Source: Pirellulaceae bacterium
GTDB lineage: Bacteria > Planctomycetota > Planctomycetia > Pirellulales > Pirellulaceae
NCBI GenBank assembly: GCA_026004795.1
Contig: BPJV01000001.1
Coordinates: 907,501-971,500 of the forward strand
Length of the DNA stretch: 64,000 nucleotides
Reading direction: 5' to 3'
Shown: positions 49,424-58,108 of the stretch, in pieces
Numbering within the stretch: position 1 is the first letter of the stretch
Layout of the letters: each line of letters opens with the position of its first letter
The notes under the pieces: generated by a model
Database searches by the model: none
What the model was told of the DNA's origin: nothing
Seen by the model: only the letters and a program-made list of their open reading frames with translations
Translations under genes and position numbers: made by a program

Positions 49424-50131
49424 CTAAGGACGTCGCCGACGGAATAGACCGACGGTAACCAACAATCCCGACAACACTACAGAAGAGGGTTCGGGCACGG
49501 CAGTAATGGCGCTGCCAAAAACGGACACTTCGTGAATCGAAACTTGATTGCCCCCATCGAAAGTCAGCCGAAATTGATCGGCAAGAACAGAACCGAAGTT
49601 TAATGTAAAGGTCGTTCCCGCAGGGGGAGGCGATGAAAATGCATTGGAGAGTAGAGGATGCATTCCCAAGTCTTCAGTGGTAGTTGTAACAGCGTTCTGC
49701 CAACCACCTCCATCAAGTTGGTATTCCAGGATGACCTGAGTGGATGCAGAAAACGCACGGCTGGATATGAAATCAAGCGTTTCCAATTGGAAGTCGTTCC
49801 CGCCATTGAATGAGAAAGTCAACCGACCATAGTAAATACCCTTGTTGTCGGGGTCGTAGGTGTAAATACCGTTTTCAGCTGTCCCTGTATTGTCGTAAAG
49901 GTCAGTGTAACCGTCGGACATCAGGTTATTTACTGAACTTAGATCATGAACATTGTCTACTTCAGCGTTATTGCTCCGATTCGTACTGCCGAAGGACCAG
50001 ACGCCTTCAATCTGCGTCAAACTGTATTCCGAGGTGTCGACAAGACCGGCCAGGGAGGATTGGGTAGGAATGGCAAGCAGTACCGTGAAGCAGGAAATGA
50101 GAAGCTTGGACCACTCTGGTGAAAGGTTCAT
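49424..50131 (-). CDS. PEP-CTERM sorting-domain protein
   Basis: A secreted protein of 235 residues from the ATG at 50131, with GGGAGAA 6 nt upstream. A signal peptide (about 1-28, ending SSLAG) is followed by a beta-rich region with no clear homologue in memory. The C-terminal sorting signal is VPEPSSVVLSGLLVTVGL followed by RRRR, the standard PEP-CTERM layout: the VPEP motif, a hydrophobic helix and a basic end. PEP-CTERM proteins are cleaved and handled by exosortase. Neither exosortase nor a glycan biosynthesis cluster is in the window. The base composition is clearly more AT-rich than the surrounding genes, and it lies between the integrase remnant and tRNA-Gly, so recent gain is plausible. 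Confidence 0.85.
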   Translation of the reverse strand: MNLSPEWSKLLISCFTVLLAIPTQSSLAGLVDTSEYSLTQIEGVWSFGSTNRSNNAEVDNVHDLSSVNNLMSDGYTDLYDNTGTAENGIYTYDPDNKGIYYGRLTFSFNGGNDFQLETLDFISSRAFSASTQVILEYQLDGGGWQNAVTTTTEDLGMHPLLSNAFSSPPPAGTTFTLNFGSVLADQFRLTFDGGNQVSIHEVSVFGSAITAVPEPSSVVLSGLLVTVGLFRRRRP

Positions 50132-50365
50132 CGATGTTCTCCCAATTCTCCCAGGGCCTCGGGCTGTCCTAGTCGTTACAACCGGTCTAAAATACATGGA
50201 AATCTCGGAAGATCAATAGTTGGTGGCTATTTTTCGGGGACATGCCATCGCTGCATTGGGGGGGGTAGCTTGGTGCTGGTCCGTAGCCTATACTTTCGCC
50301 ATGAGAAACTGTGCTTTCGCAAGGGACGCCTCCTTTGCTGGCAGTTTGCAGAGCGAATTCCCATC

Positions 50366-50438
50366 GCGGGCGTAACTCAGTTGGTAGAGTGACAGCTTCC
50401 CAAGCTGTATGTCGCGGGTTCGAATCCCGTCGCCCGCT
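50366..50438 (+). tRNA. tRNA-Gly (anticodon CCC)
   Basis: The acceptor stem GCGGGCG (50366-50372) pairs perfectly with CGCCCGC (50431-50437). The D arm is AACTCAGTTGGTAGAGT, the anticodon stem-loop is ACAGC-TTCCCAA-GCTGT with anticodon CCC, and the T arm is GCGGGTTCGAATCCCGT. The discriminator is T, and CCA is not encoded. Confidence 0.95.
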
Positions 50439-50579
50439 CTGAACCGCCTCTTGTTGCTCCTTGTCTCCTGTTTCTCCCGTTCCAGCCCGCGTTGGTTCAC
50501 GCAGACCTGTAGTTTTGCGGGCCAGGGGAGCGCGGTGACGATGCCGTAGGATAAGAGAGAGGGCACGCACGGCAGCGCT

Positions 50580-50625
50580 GCTGTTGAAAAGCAATTCTCT
50601 CTAGCTGTTGAAAAGCAGTTCTCTC
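50580..50625. repeat. Tandem 22-bp direct repeat
   Basis: Two copies (50580-50601 and 50604-50625) start GCTGTTGAAAAGCA and end TTCTCTC, differ at one base (A/G) and are separated by 2 bp. They lie in the 315-bp gap between tRNA-Gly and the lipoprotein gene. Their role is unknown. Confidence 0.85.
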
Positions 50626-50679
50626 ACCCAAGCGACGCCAGCCGACTGGCAGTACGCATGGCGATGGCCGCGGGTTGAG

Positions 50680-50719
50680 AAAAAAGCAAGCCCCTGGACG
50701 GTTCGATCCAGGGGCTTGC
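50680..50719 (-). terminator. Terminator of the small lipoprotein gene
   Basis: A perfect hairpin with GCAAGCCCCTGGA (50686-50698) and its complement (50707-50719) is followed on the minus strand by a T6 run (A run at 50680-50685). It lies 34 bp past the stop of the lipoprotein gene. Confidence 0.93.
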
Positions 50720-50753
50720 GTGAGGAACTACTTCGCGGTGAAGCGGCCGGAGC

Positions 50754-50960
50754 TTAATTGCCGGCTTCTGCGGATGCTTCAGCGGCTTCCTCGGCGGCGT
50801 CTTCCGCTGCGTCGGCGGCTTCTTCAACGGCATCTTCTGCCGCATCCGCCGCTTCGGTAGCCGTTGCTGCTGCTTCGTCCGCCGTCTTGTCTACCGCTTG
50901 CTGGTCGCAACCGACAGCGAACAAGCCCAATACCGCCAACAGTGCGAAAATTCGTGCCAT
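50754..50960 (-). CDS. Small Ala/Glu-rich lipoprotein
   Basis: A 68-residue protein. The ATG at 50960 has AAGGAG 8 nt upstream. The lipoprotein signal peptide ends in the lipobox LFAVGC (Cys18), so the mature form would be about 51 residues anchored to a membrane. The mature part is almost wholly A, E and D with a repeated heptad-like pattern (EAADAAEDAVEEAADAAEDA), predicting a helical coiled coil similar in style to Lpp or small planctomycete Ala-rich lipoproteins. It has its own terminator, so it is a stand-alone transcript. Function unknown; a structural envelope role is possible. Confidence 0.82.
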   Translation of the reverse strand: MARIFALLAVLGLFAVGCDQQAVDKTADEAAATATEAADAAEDAVEEAADAAEDAAEEAAEASAEAGN

Positions 50961-51213
50961 GGTCTCATCTCCTTAAAAAACGAGTTAACGGAACCGAACG
51001 GATCCTTGGTCGACCGGTCAAAACGTTTGCCTCGGTCCCCCTGGGTTTCACCAGGAAAGACCCCGGCGGCGTCGGCATTATTCCCTCGCCAGGCGAAGAT
51101 TCTTCGATTTTCATCCCTCAAGGGTTTCTCGCTGGTCGATGCGTGCTTTGCGCCGCTTCGTTCGCTACATTGGTCAGAAACAGATGCGCTTGTTCTCTGC
51201 AAGGGGTAAGGTG

Positions 51214-54200
51214 ATGAAGGGTGTCGCTACGGGTTGGTTAGCGGTGTCGATTGTGGCATGGGTTGTCTTCGCCGCTGTCGGGAAAGGGGATGAGAGAACG
51301 GAGGATTGGAAGGTTGGCCTGGCGAAGATCGATATCACGCCGCAACCGGATCTACCGGTCCGTTTGAGTGGTTACGCCAGTCGCACACGACCGCATGAGG
51401 GGATCGCCGATCGGCTCCATGCCCGCGCCATGGTGCTGGTACCGCGTGAAGCCGACGGGCAACCCTTGGTATTGGTCTCTATCGATGCAATCATGGTTAC
51501 CCGGGGAATGACTCGGGAGGTGGCTACGTGGCTGCACCAAAACCGCGGCGTTCCTCGCAGTCGGTTGGTCTTGGCTAGCACCCACTCGCATGCCGCCCCG
51601 CATTTGGACGGGGGCCTAGAAAACTTGTTCAGCGAGCCGTTGACGCAGGTCGAGCGGCAAGCGGTGCAGGCGTACACCGCTGATGTCGTGGAGGGGATAA
51701 AGCGAGCCATCGACGCCGCCTGGGAGGAGCAACGACCGGCGCGGCTGTCCACCGGTTATGCAACCGCTGGTTTCGCCATCAACCGACGCCTGTTACGAGC
51801 TGGAAAGTGGGTTGGTTTTGGAGAGCATCAGGAAGGCTTGGTCGATCGGACGGTGCGCGTCCTGTTGGCTCAGGACGCCCAGGGCCAGGTGTTGGGGGCC
51901 GTTTTTCAGTACGCCTGCCATTGCACGACGATGGGCGATTACAACCGTGTCAGTGGGGATTGGGCCGGGTTGGCCGCCACGGAGTTGGAGCGGCGTCACC
52001 CGAACGCCGTATTCCTCCCTGTCATCGGCTGTGGCGCCGATGCCAATCCTCACCCGCGGGGTAGCTATCCGTTGGCGGTTCAGCATGCCCAAGAGATGGT
52101 CGACGCGGTGCAAAAGGTGACCAAGGGAGAGGTGGAGCTGACGCCGCTGCAACAAGCTCCCACGGCGACCTTCGGATACGCTGGCCTGGCACCAGAATTG
52201 CCCACCTCAGCCGACCTCGATGCCAAGGAGGCCAGTTCGCGCGTCAATGAGCGGCGCTGGGCCACGTACATGAAGGAAGTCCTTCGGGACCATGGACGGT
52301 TGCCGGAAACGGTTCCCATGCCCATCCACGTGTGGCGCTTTGGCGACCAGTTGGTGTGGGTGTTTCTGGGTGGGGAGGTAGTTGTCGAATACCAGCATGC
52401 CATCGCGCGCGAATTCCCTGATGTTCCTACCTGGGTAGCGGCCTACTGCGATGATGTGTTTGCCTACGTGGCCAGCGAAGCGATGCGCGCCGAGGGAGGT
52501 TACGAGGTCGATTCCTCGATGATCTACTACTTGCAACCGGGTAGATGGCAAAGCGGGACGCAATCGCGGATCGTCCGCCGGGTGGTGGAGATCGCCCGTG
52601 GCGAGCAGATTGAAGCCGATCCGCTCGGCGCCGCCGAGTCGCTCCGCCAAATCCGGGTGCCGCCAGGGTGGCAAGTGGAGTTGGTGGCCGCAGAACCCTT
52701 GATTGCCGATCCCGTCAATATCGCCTTCGGTGCCGATGGTCGCTTGTGGGTCGTCGAAATGGCGGACTATCCCACCGGTAATGCAACGGGTGGACGCGTT
52801 CGTTGGTTGATCGACGAAGACGCCGATGGAGTTTACGACCGTGGTGAGGTGTTCTTGGATGGCCTCGAGTATCCCACGTCGGTGCATCCATGGGGCCAAG
52901 GGGTGTTGGTGGCGACTGGAGCGGGGATTCTTTTGGCAGAGGATAGGGATGGCGATGGGCGGGCCGATGCGATCCAGCCGCAGGTTGCTGGATTCCATCG
53001 GGCCAACCCTCAACATCGGTGCAGTGGTTTCCAGATCGGGTTCGACGGCTGGTTGCACCTGGGAGCCGGAGACGGAACGAAAGAATTGCGAAGCCTGGTA
53101 AGCGACCATCGCCTGCAGTTGCATGGTGGTGATGTGGCGTGGAATCCGCGGACTGGACAGCTGCGCGAGACGGCGGGCGCTACACAGTTCATTCGCTCGC
53201 GCGATGCCTACGGAAACTGGTTCGGCAACTCCAATAGTCGGCCTATCTTCCAACTGGTGATCGACCGTCGCTACGTCGAGCGTCTGGACGGCAACATTCC
53301 GTTGGTCGAGGACCTATTGGAACCTGCCTTCGCCCCACCGGTCTATCCGCGCGGAGCCCACGAGGGGCGATTCAATGATTTGTTTGCTCGGGATCGGTTT
53401 ACCAGCGCGTGCAGTGCGGTTGTCGTTGATGGCCCCAGCCCCTTGGGAGACGAACCGTTGATGGCCTTCGTGTGCGAACCGGTACATCGTCTGGTGGCGA
53501 GGTACGTACTTGAGCCGCAGGGGGGCGTCTTCCGCGGTCGGCGGCATCCAGAAGATCAGTCGTACGACTTCTTTACATCAACCGATCCCTGGTCGCGGCC
53601 GGTCCGCGCAATCGTCGCTCCCGATGGCTCCCTGTGGATCGTGGATATGGTGCGGCGAGTCATCGAGCATCCGCAGTGGATTCCCGCGGCGTGGCAAGAG
53701 CAGCTCGATCTCCGCGCCGGTGAGCATCAAGGGCGCATCTATCGTGTTGCCAAGCGGGACCGTATGTCCGCATCATCTGCCGACACTTGGGCCGTTGCGG
53801 CCGATGAGGAGCAACGGCTCTTGGCACAGCTCTGCAGTCCTCATGCCGCGTGTCGGGATTTGGTGATGGAGCATATCGCCACGCACCGCCCGCCGGTCGA
53901 AGATCAAGTCCGCGAGGTCAGCCATCGTCACACCGATCCGCGGGTGCGCATGTCGGCTTATGGGACACTGGCCGCGGCCGGTTGGCTCGACGCGCAGGAC
54001 GTGGAGAGGGGATTGCAAGACGATGCGCCGTCGGTGGTCGCCGGCGTGTTGCGACTGTCCGAATCGCTCGCCCCCTCCCCTGCTCTCATCGACGCCATAC
54101 GGCGCGTGGGCCAACGTGATCTGGGACCCGCGGTGGACCTCCAATGGATACTGACGGTTTCCCTGCACCCGCAACCTGAGTACGCCGAAACGTTGGCGTC

Positions 54201-55416
54201 GATAGCTGCTCGGAGCGGGCACCATCGATGGATCACTCGGGCCTTCGCGTTGTTCGATCAGCCGCAACTGGTCGCTGCCCTGTTCGAGCCGGTGATGGGA
54301 TTGAACCAGGTGTCGCCCGAGGCCTGGGATCGGGCGGCTATTGCCAGTCGAGCCGAGCTGGTTCGCAAGTTGTGGAAGTCGATGGACGCACAGCAGCGCG
54401 AGGCGACAGTGCGAAAACTGGTACTTCCGCCACCGGTCGCTGTGGCCGATCAGCCAGCCCAATGGTTTTGGCTGTTGGTGCTTGCGCTCGAGCCGCCGAA
54501 CCAGCTCCCGCCCTCTGTTGCCGCGTGGGTGGGGGACGTTTGCGCCGAGTTGCAGCAACGAGTCCTGGACGCGGATGTGCCGCGGCAGCGCCGCCGGCAG
54601 TGGTGGCAAGTGTTGGCCTTGTGCGATCGTCCATGGGAGGAAGTGCAGCAGTGGGTTGCGCAACTCCTTGATAGCCACGCGGACGACGAACTGAAACACG
54701 ATGCGATTCTACTACTCGCCGCGCAGGATCGGCCCGAGGTGGCGGAGCTATTGCTGTCGCGGTGGCCGGGAGCTGCCAGTGAGCTGAAAGCGAGGATGGC
54801 CACCGTCCTGCTCACTCGCCGCCGTTGGGCGGAGGTGCTACTCACTTCACTGGAGACGGGGGACATCAGTGCACGAGATTTTCCACCCACCGTCATTCAG
54901 CAGATGCGACAGTTTCCCGATCGCGACTGGCGAGCTCGTGCGGACAAGGTGTTGGGGCGTCCCTCGCCACGATGGGAAGTGGTGGCTCACTACCTGCGCG
55001 CCATGCCTCCTCCCGTCGATCGAGGTGATGGCGGACGTTTGTTCGTCGAGCATTGCGCCGCTTGTCATGCCATCGCTCCGCAGCACCCGCCGATCGGACC
55101 GCCATTGAACAATCTCCAGCACTGGACGACGGATCAATGGGTGCAGGCGATCCTCGATCCCAACGCGGCAGTTGAACCAAAATACCGCCAGGTTCAGGTG
55201 CTCACGCGGGACGATGAAGTGCTTACCGGTGTAGTCGTGCGGCAAGATGAGCATCGATTGCAGGTGGCGTTGGCTGATGGCTCGTTACGCGAAGTGCCTG
55301 TCAGCAGAGTCGCGCGTCAAAAGGAAACTTCTGTTTCCCTGATGCCCGAGGGATTCGAGGGCAAGCTTTCCCCGGAAGACCTGGCCCAATTGATTGCCTA
55401 TTTGCGATCTCGTTGA
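51214..55416 (+). CDS. Ceramidase-like - beta-propeller dehydrogenase - HEAT - cytochrome c giant protein
   Basis: About 1,400 residues from the ATG at 51214 (an in-frame ATG at 51139 is less likely). A signal peptide (MKGVATGWLAVSIVAWVVFA) precedes a domain like the N-terminal part of neutral/alkaline ceramidase (about 30-430): VGLAKIDITPQP, LSGYASR, STHSHAAPHL and CHCTTMG, with Zn-type histidines. A beta-propeller of the membrane-bound-dehydrogenase type follows (about 480-850; RVPPGWQVELVAAEPL, GADGRLWVVEM, DEDADGVYDRGE), then HEAT-like repeats. A haem domain closes the protein with CAACH at residue 1281 and the tail VLTRDDEVLTGVVV typical of PVC proteins. This joins a hydrolase to an electron-transfer chain in one exported protein. 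Its substrate is unknown. Confidence 0.82.
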   Translation: MKGVATGWLAVSIVAWVVFAAVGKGDERTEDWKVGLAKIDITPQPDLPVRLSGYASRTRPHEGIADRLHARAMVLVPREADGQPLVLVSIDAIMVTRGMTREVATWLHQNRGVPRSRLVLASTHSHAAPHLDGGLENLFSEPLTQVERQAVQAYTADVVEGIKRAIDAAWEEQRPARLSTGYATAGFAINRRLLRAGKWVGFGEHQEGLVDRTVRVLLAQDAQGQVLGAVFQYACHCTTMGDYNRVSGDWAGLAATELERRHPNAVFLPVIGCGADANPHPRGSYPLAVQHAQEMVDAVQKVTKGEVELTPLQQAPTATFGYAGLAPELPTSADLDAKEASSRVNERRWATYMKEVLRDHGRLPETVPMPIHVWRFGDQLVWVFLGGEVVVEYQHAIAREFPDVPTWVAAYCDDVFAYVASEAMRAEGGYEVDSSMIYYLQPGRWQSGTQSRIVRRVVEIARGEQIEADPLGAAESLRQIRVPPGWQVELVAAEPLIADPVNIAFGADGRLWVVEMADYPTGNATGGRVRWLIDEDADGVYDRGEVFLDGLEYPTSVHPWGQGVLVATGAGILLAEDRDGDGRADAIQPQVAGFHRANPQHRCSGFQIGFDGWLHLGAGDGTKELRSLVSDHRLQLHGGDVAWNPRTGQLRETAGATQFIRSRDAYGNWFGNSNSRPIFQLVIDRRYVERLDGNIPLVEDLLEPAFAPPVYPRGAHEGRFNDLFARDRFTSACSAVVVDGPSPLGDEPLMAFVCEPVHRLVARYVLEPQGGVFRGRRHPEDQSYDFFTSTDPWSRPVRAIVAPDGSLWIVDMVRRVIEHPQWIPAAWQEQLDLRAGEHQGRIYRVAKRDRMSASSADTWAVAADEEQRLLAQLCSPHAACRDLVMEHIATHRPPVEDQVREVSHRHTDPRVRMSAYGTLAAAGWLDAQDVERGLQDDAPSVVAGVLRLSESLAPSPALIDAIRRVGQRDLGPAVDLQWILTVSLHPQPEYAETLASIAARSGHHRWITRAFALFDQPQLVAALFEPVMGLNQVSPEAWDRAAIASRAELVRKLWKSMDAQQREATVRKLVLPPPVAVADQPAQWFWLLVLALEPPNQLPPSVAAWVGDVCAELQQRVLDADVPRQRRRQWWQVLALCDRPWEEVQQWVAQLLDSHADDELKHDAILLLAAQDRPEVAELLLSRWPGAASELKARMATVLLTRRRWAEVLLTSLETGDISARDFPPTVIQQMRQFPDRDWRARADKVLGRPSPRWEVVAHYLRAMPPPVDRGDGGRLFVEHCAACHAIAPQHPPIGPPLNNLQHWTTDQWVQAILDPNAAVEPKYRQVQVLTRDDEVLTGVVVRQDEHRLQVALADGSLREVPVSRVARQKETSVSLMPEGFEGKLSPEDLAQLIAYLRSR

Positions 55417-55541
55417 CGGGTAGCCCGCTGCCTTCGTTGTTGCCGTCGTGGATGCCGACTATAAGCGAGCATGCCGGCGTGCCAGCGCAGGCACGGGAAT
55501 GAATGTTGTTTCGCGAAGCATTTTCCCCTCAACCCTGAAGG

Positions 55542-56453
55542 TCAGATCAACTCTTGCAGTCGGCGCAGCCAACGGGGGATGGCCGTGAGCGGATCTTCTG
55601 AGGCTTCGTACTCCAGGGCTACCCAACCGCTGTATCCAGCGCGACGGAGGATATCCAAGACTCGCGCGAGGTCGGTTTCCTCGGTTCGCCCCTGACGGTG
55701 CATCTCCACCTTGATCTGGGCGTTGATGGCATACGGTGCAATCTGTTCCAGTTCCGCATAGGGGTCGTCCGTGGAGCGGAAGTTCCCCGAGTCGAAATTG
55801 ACGCCAAATGCTGGCGACTGAACTTGACGCACAATCCCCAGCAGCCCCTCTGCCCTCGCCGTAACTCCACCGTGGTTCTCCAAGGCGAGCAGCATCTGGT
55901 ACTGGGCGGCATACTCGCAGGCGCGTTCACAATTGGCGGCGCAGCGGGCGAGGGTCGTCTCCAGCGACTCGCCTGCGATTTCACGGCCGGCAAAGATGCG
56001 AATGACCGAGGTACCGAGGCGGGCATAATAATCGATCCAACGTCGCGTGTGTTCCAGGTCTTGCGCCACCTTCTCGGAGTCTGGATTGCAAAAGTCGTTG
56101 CGAATCGCTCCTCCAGAGACGGTAACGCCGCGCAGGTGGCAGTGCCGCTTCAGCTTGAACAGGTAATCGTCGTCCACTTCATCGGGGAAGTAATAACTGG
56201 TCAATTCCGCTCCGAAAAGTCCTTGGTCGGCACAGTAGTCGACGAAGTCGAACAAGGTCATCTGGGGCGGTTGTCCATTCTGTGGCGTCAGATACTGCCG
56301 CATCGAGTAGGCGGCCAGGCTGAGTTTCAATCTCCCCGGAGCTGGGCGTTCCAAGGGATCCATGGCCATCGACGCGTGGCCACCCATCCCGGCGACCAGA
56401 CCAATCCCCAATCCAGTCAACTGCTTTGTAAATTGCCTGCGCGATGGATTCAT
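55542..56453 (-). CDS. Tat-exported sugar phosphate isomerase/epimerase family protein
   Basis: A TIM-barrel protein of the xylose isomerase-like/AP endonuclease 2 family; 303 residues from the ATG at 56453. The N-terminus has a Tat-like signal (SRRQFTKQLTGLGIG), so it is exported. The metal-site residues are in LALENHGG (Glu), NFDSGNF (Asp), QIKVEMH (His) and ALEYEASEDP (Glu), in the usual order. Such planctomycete proteins are often annotated as sugar phosphate isomerase/epimerase, but an exported enzyme would act on free sugars. It lies between the ceramidase-dehydrogenase gene and the DUF1570 gene, on the opposite strand from the former. Confidence 0.88.
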   Translation of the reverse strand: MNPSRRQFTKQLTGLGIGLVAGMGGHASMAMDPLERPAPGRLKLSLAAYSMRQYLTPQNGQPPQMTLFDFVDYCADQGLFGAELTSYYFPDEVDDDYLFKLKRHCHLRGVTVSGGAIRNDFCNPDSEKVAQDLEHTRRWIDYYARLGTSVIRIFAGREIAGESLETTLARCAANCERACEYAAQYQMLLALENHGGVTARAEGLLGIVRQVQSPAFGVNFDSGNFRSTDDPYAELEQIAPYAINAQIKVEMHRQGRTEETDLARVLDILRRAGYSGWVALEYEASEDPLTAIPRWLRRLQELI

Positions 56454-56704
56454 GGGTGAGTTCCTCGGATCGATGGGTGCCTCGTCGTCGCGGATGCCGC
56501 GGACGACGAGCAAGGTAAACGAGCCATCGTCCCATTGTACCATAGAGCCAAGGTCAATCGTGCCGATCGCTCCCTGCCGCTCTGGTCGCCTCGTTCGTTA
56601 CCGCGATGTAGGTCAGGGGCCACCGCCATCGAGGGCATGGCATCGCGGCAGAGCGATGTCGTGACCTACAGCAGGTCGCTGCCGAGGTCGGGCGGGGCTG
56701 GGGG

Positions 56705-58009
56705 CTATTTCGCCGTGCGGACCAGGTAGGTCGATCCGGCATAGAAGCGGATCAACTCATTGCTCAATTGAGATACGGGAATGCCGACGGCCGTACGGAA
56801 ATCGGCGTGTCGTTCCGTGGGCAGATAGGCGCCGAATTGACGCTGCTGGAGGCGATCGATCAGATTTCTTAACTGCTCGGGCCGCCGTTCGCATAGGTAG
56901 AATGCCAACGCCCAACTGAGCGTGTAAGCGTCCTCCGTGGCAGTGGTGAACATCGTATCGGAGGCTATCAGGTCGGACAGCGCGTCGTCGAGCCGTTGCG
57001 GGGTGGACAACCAAGGCTGCAGCAATTGCCGATAGTAGCGATGGATGCGCCCCTCGGTGGTAAGACGGCCGGCGGAGGCGAGGTCATAGCATGCTGGGAC
57101 CTCGAACATCGTGGCCAGGCCTTCCACCAACCACATGGGATTTTCTGCCGTGCGGCTGTGAATTCCCGTGTTGAAGGCGAGTAAATGGATTGCTTCGTGC
57201 GTTACCGTGGCCATGGTTTCCGACGGTCCTCCCTGCTGCGGACCATGGGTAAACAAGATGCAGCGATTGGAGGCCGGTAGATAGCAGCCGACCGCTTGCG
57301 GGGGAAGCTTCGCGCCTTCGGCGCGAGCGGAAGCCAAGAATTCTTGTTGATTGCTGTACTCGATAACTACCAATGGAAAATCGGGACGGCGCACCTTCCA
57401 CTGGTGAAGATGAGCGTAGCGCCGAAAGCCTCCGTACAACTTGATGAAATGCTCCTGCCAGCGATGTTGAGCCGCAACCGGGGAGGCGATGACGTACGGG
57501 CCAACTTGCTCGATAGCGTACTCTTGGCCAAGTTCGCGGTGCAGACGCGTACGAGCCTGACGGACCGATTCCGGCTGAAAAACTCGCTCGGTGAGACGGT
57601 GATGGGCGATCTGTGCTGCGTCAATGATGTGTAGCCGTCCGGTGACATCGAGTAGGACGCTCTGTCGTTGATCCCAATAAATGGGCAGTCCCTCTACGGT
57701 TCCATGGCGCAGATGGATTTCGAGGATGGGGAATTCTTGCGCAACTAGACGTGATCCGATAGCTGGCCACATGGCGAGCAGGCACAGGAACACGAGTTGC
57801 GGGCACCGGTGACGGTGCGAGAATCTGCGTTCGGGCAACTGATGGCTCTCCCCTGTGATGTCGGGTACTTTTGCCCAGCCCTCCGGGGGCGGTGGGAAAG
57901 GCAGCTTGAGTTGTCGAGGACTGTCTACCGGATCTAACAAAGCGTAGCGTGTCGACGGGCCGCCATGACCGCGGCGGCGGCTGGGGGAACGAAGAGGAGG
58001 TAAGGCCAA
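56705..58009 (-). CDS. DUF1570-like secreted protein with HExxH motif
   Basis: A protein of up to 434 residues. The start is uncertain: the TTG at 58009 gives a long N-terminus before the hydrophobic stretch CPQLVFLCLLAMWPAIG (about 69-85), which looks like a signal peptide, and a later start is quite possible. The C-terminal half contains VTHEAIHLL, an HExxH zinc motif, followed by WLVEGLATMFE, whose Glu could be the third ligand as in gluzincin peptidases. The region around these motifs matches the DUF1570 family common in planctomycetes. A peptidase-like role is plausible, not shown. A ribosome-binding site could not be assigned. Confidence 0.72.
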   Translation of the reverse strand: MALPPLRSPSRRRGHGGPSTRYALLDPVDSPRQLKLPFPPPPEGWAKVPDITGESHQLPERRFSHRHRCPQLVFLCLLAMWPAIGSRLVAQEFPILEIHLRHGTVEGLPIYWDQRQSVLLDVTGRLHIIDAAQIAHHRLTERVFQPESVRQARTRLHRELGQEYAIEQVGPYVIASPVAAQHRWQEHFIKLYGGFRRYAHLHQWKVRRPDFPLVVIEYSNQQEFLASARAEGAKLPPQAVGCYLPASNRCILFTHGPQQGGPSETMATVTHEAIHLLAFNTGIHSRTAENPMWLVEGLATMFEVPACYDLASAGRLTTEGRIHRYYRQLLQPWLSTPQRLDDALSDLIASDTMFTTATEDAYTLSWALAFYLCERRPEQLRNLIDRLQQRQFGAYLPTERHADFRTAVGIPVSQLSNELIRFYAGSTYLVRTAK

Positions 58010-58108
58010 AAGTGGATTGTTCCTGTGGTGACGGTTATGATGACGACGAGGTTAGGTGTTTAATAATAAGGTGGACCGATTGGCGTTTCAGCAGGGAGTG
58101 ACGAGGTG

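Noticed and set aside
48950-50430. Shared sequence of the T arms of tRNA-Glu and tRNA-Gly as attachment sites
   Set aside because: The similarity is ordinary T-arm conservation and cannot by itself be read as an att duplication.
50288-50566. Minus-strand frame with GDGIRTRDIQLGKLSLYQ across tRNA-Gly
   Set aside because: This is the well-known artefact of translating the antisense of a tRNA gene, not a protein.
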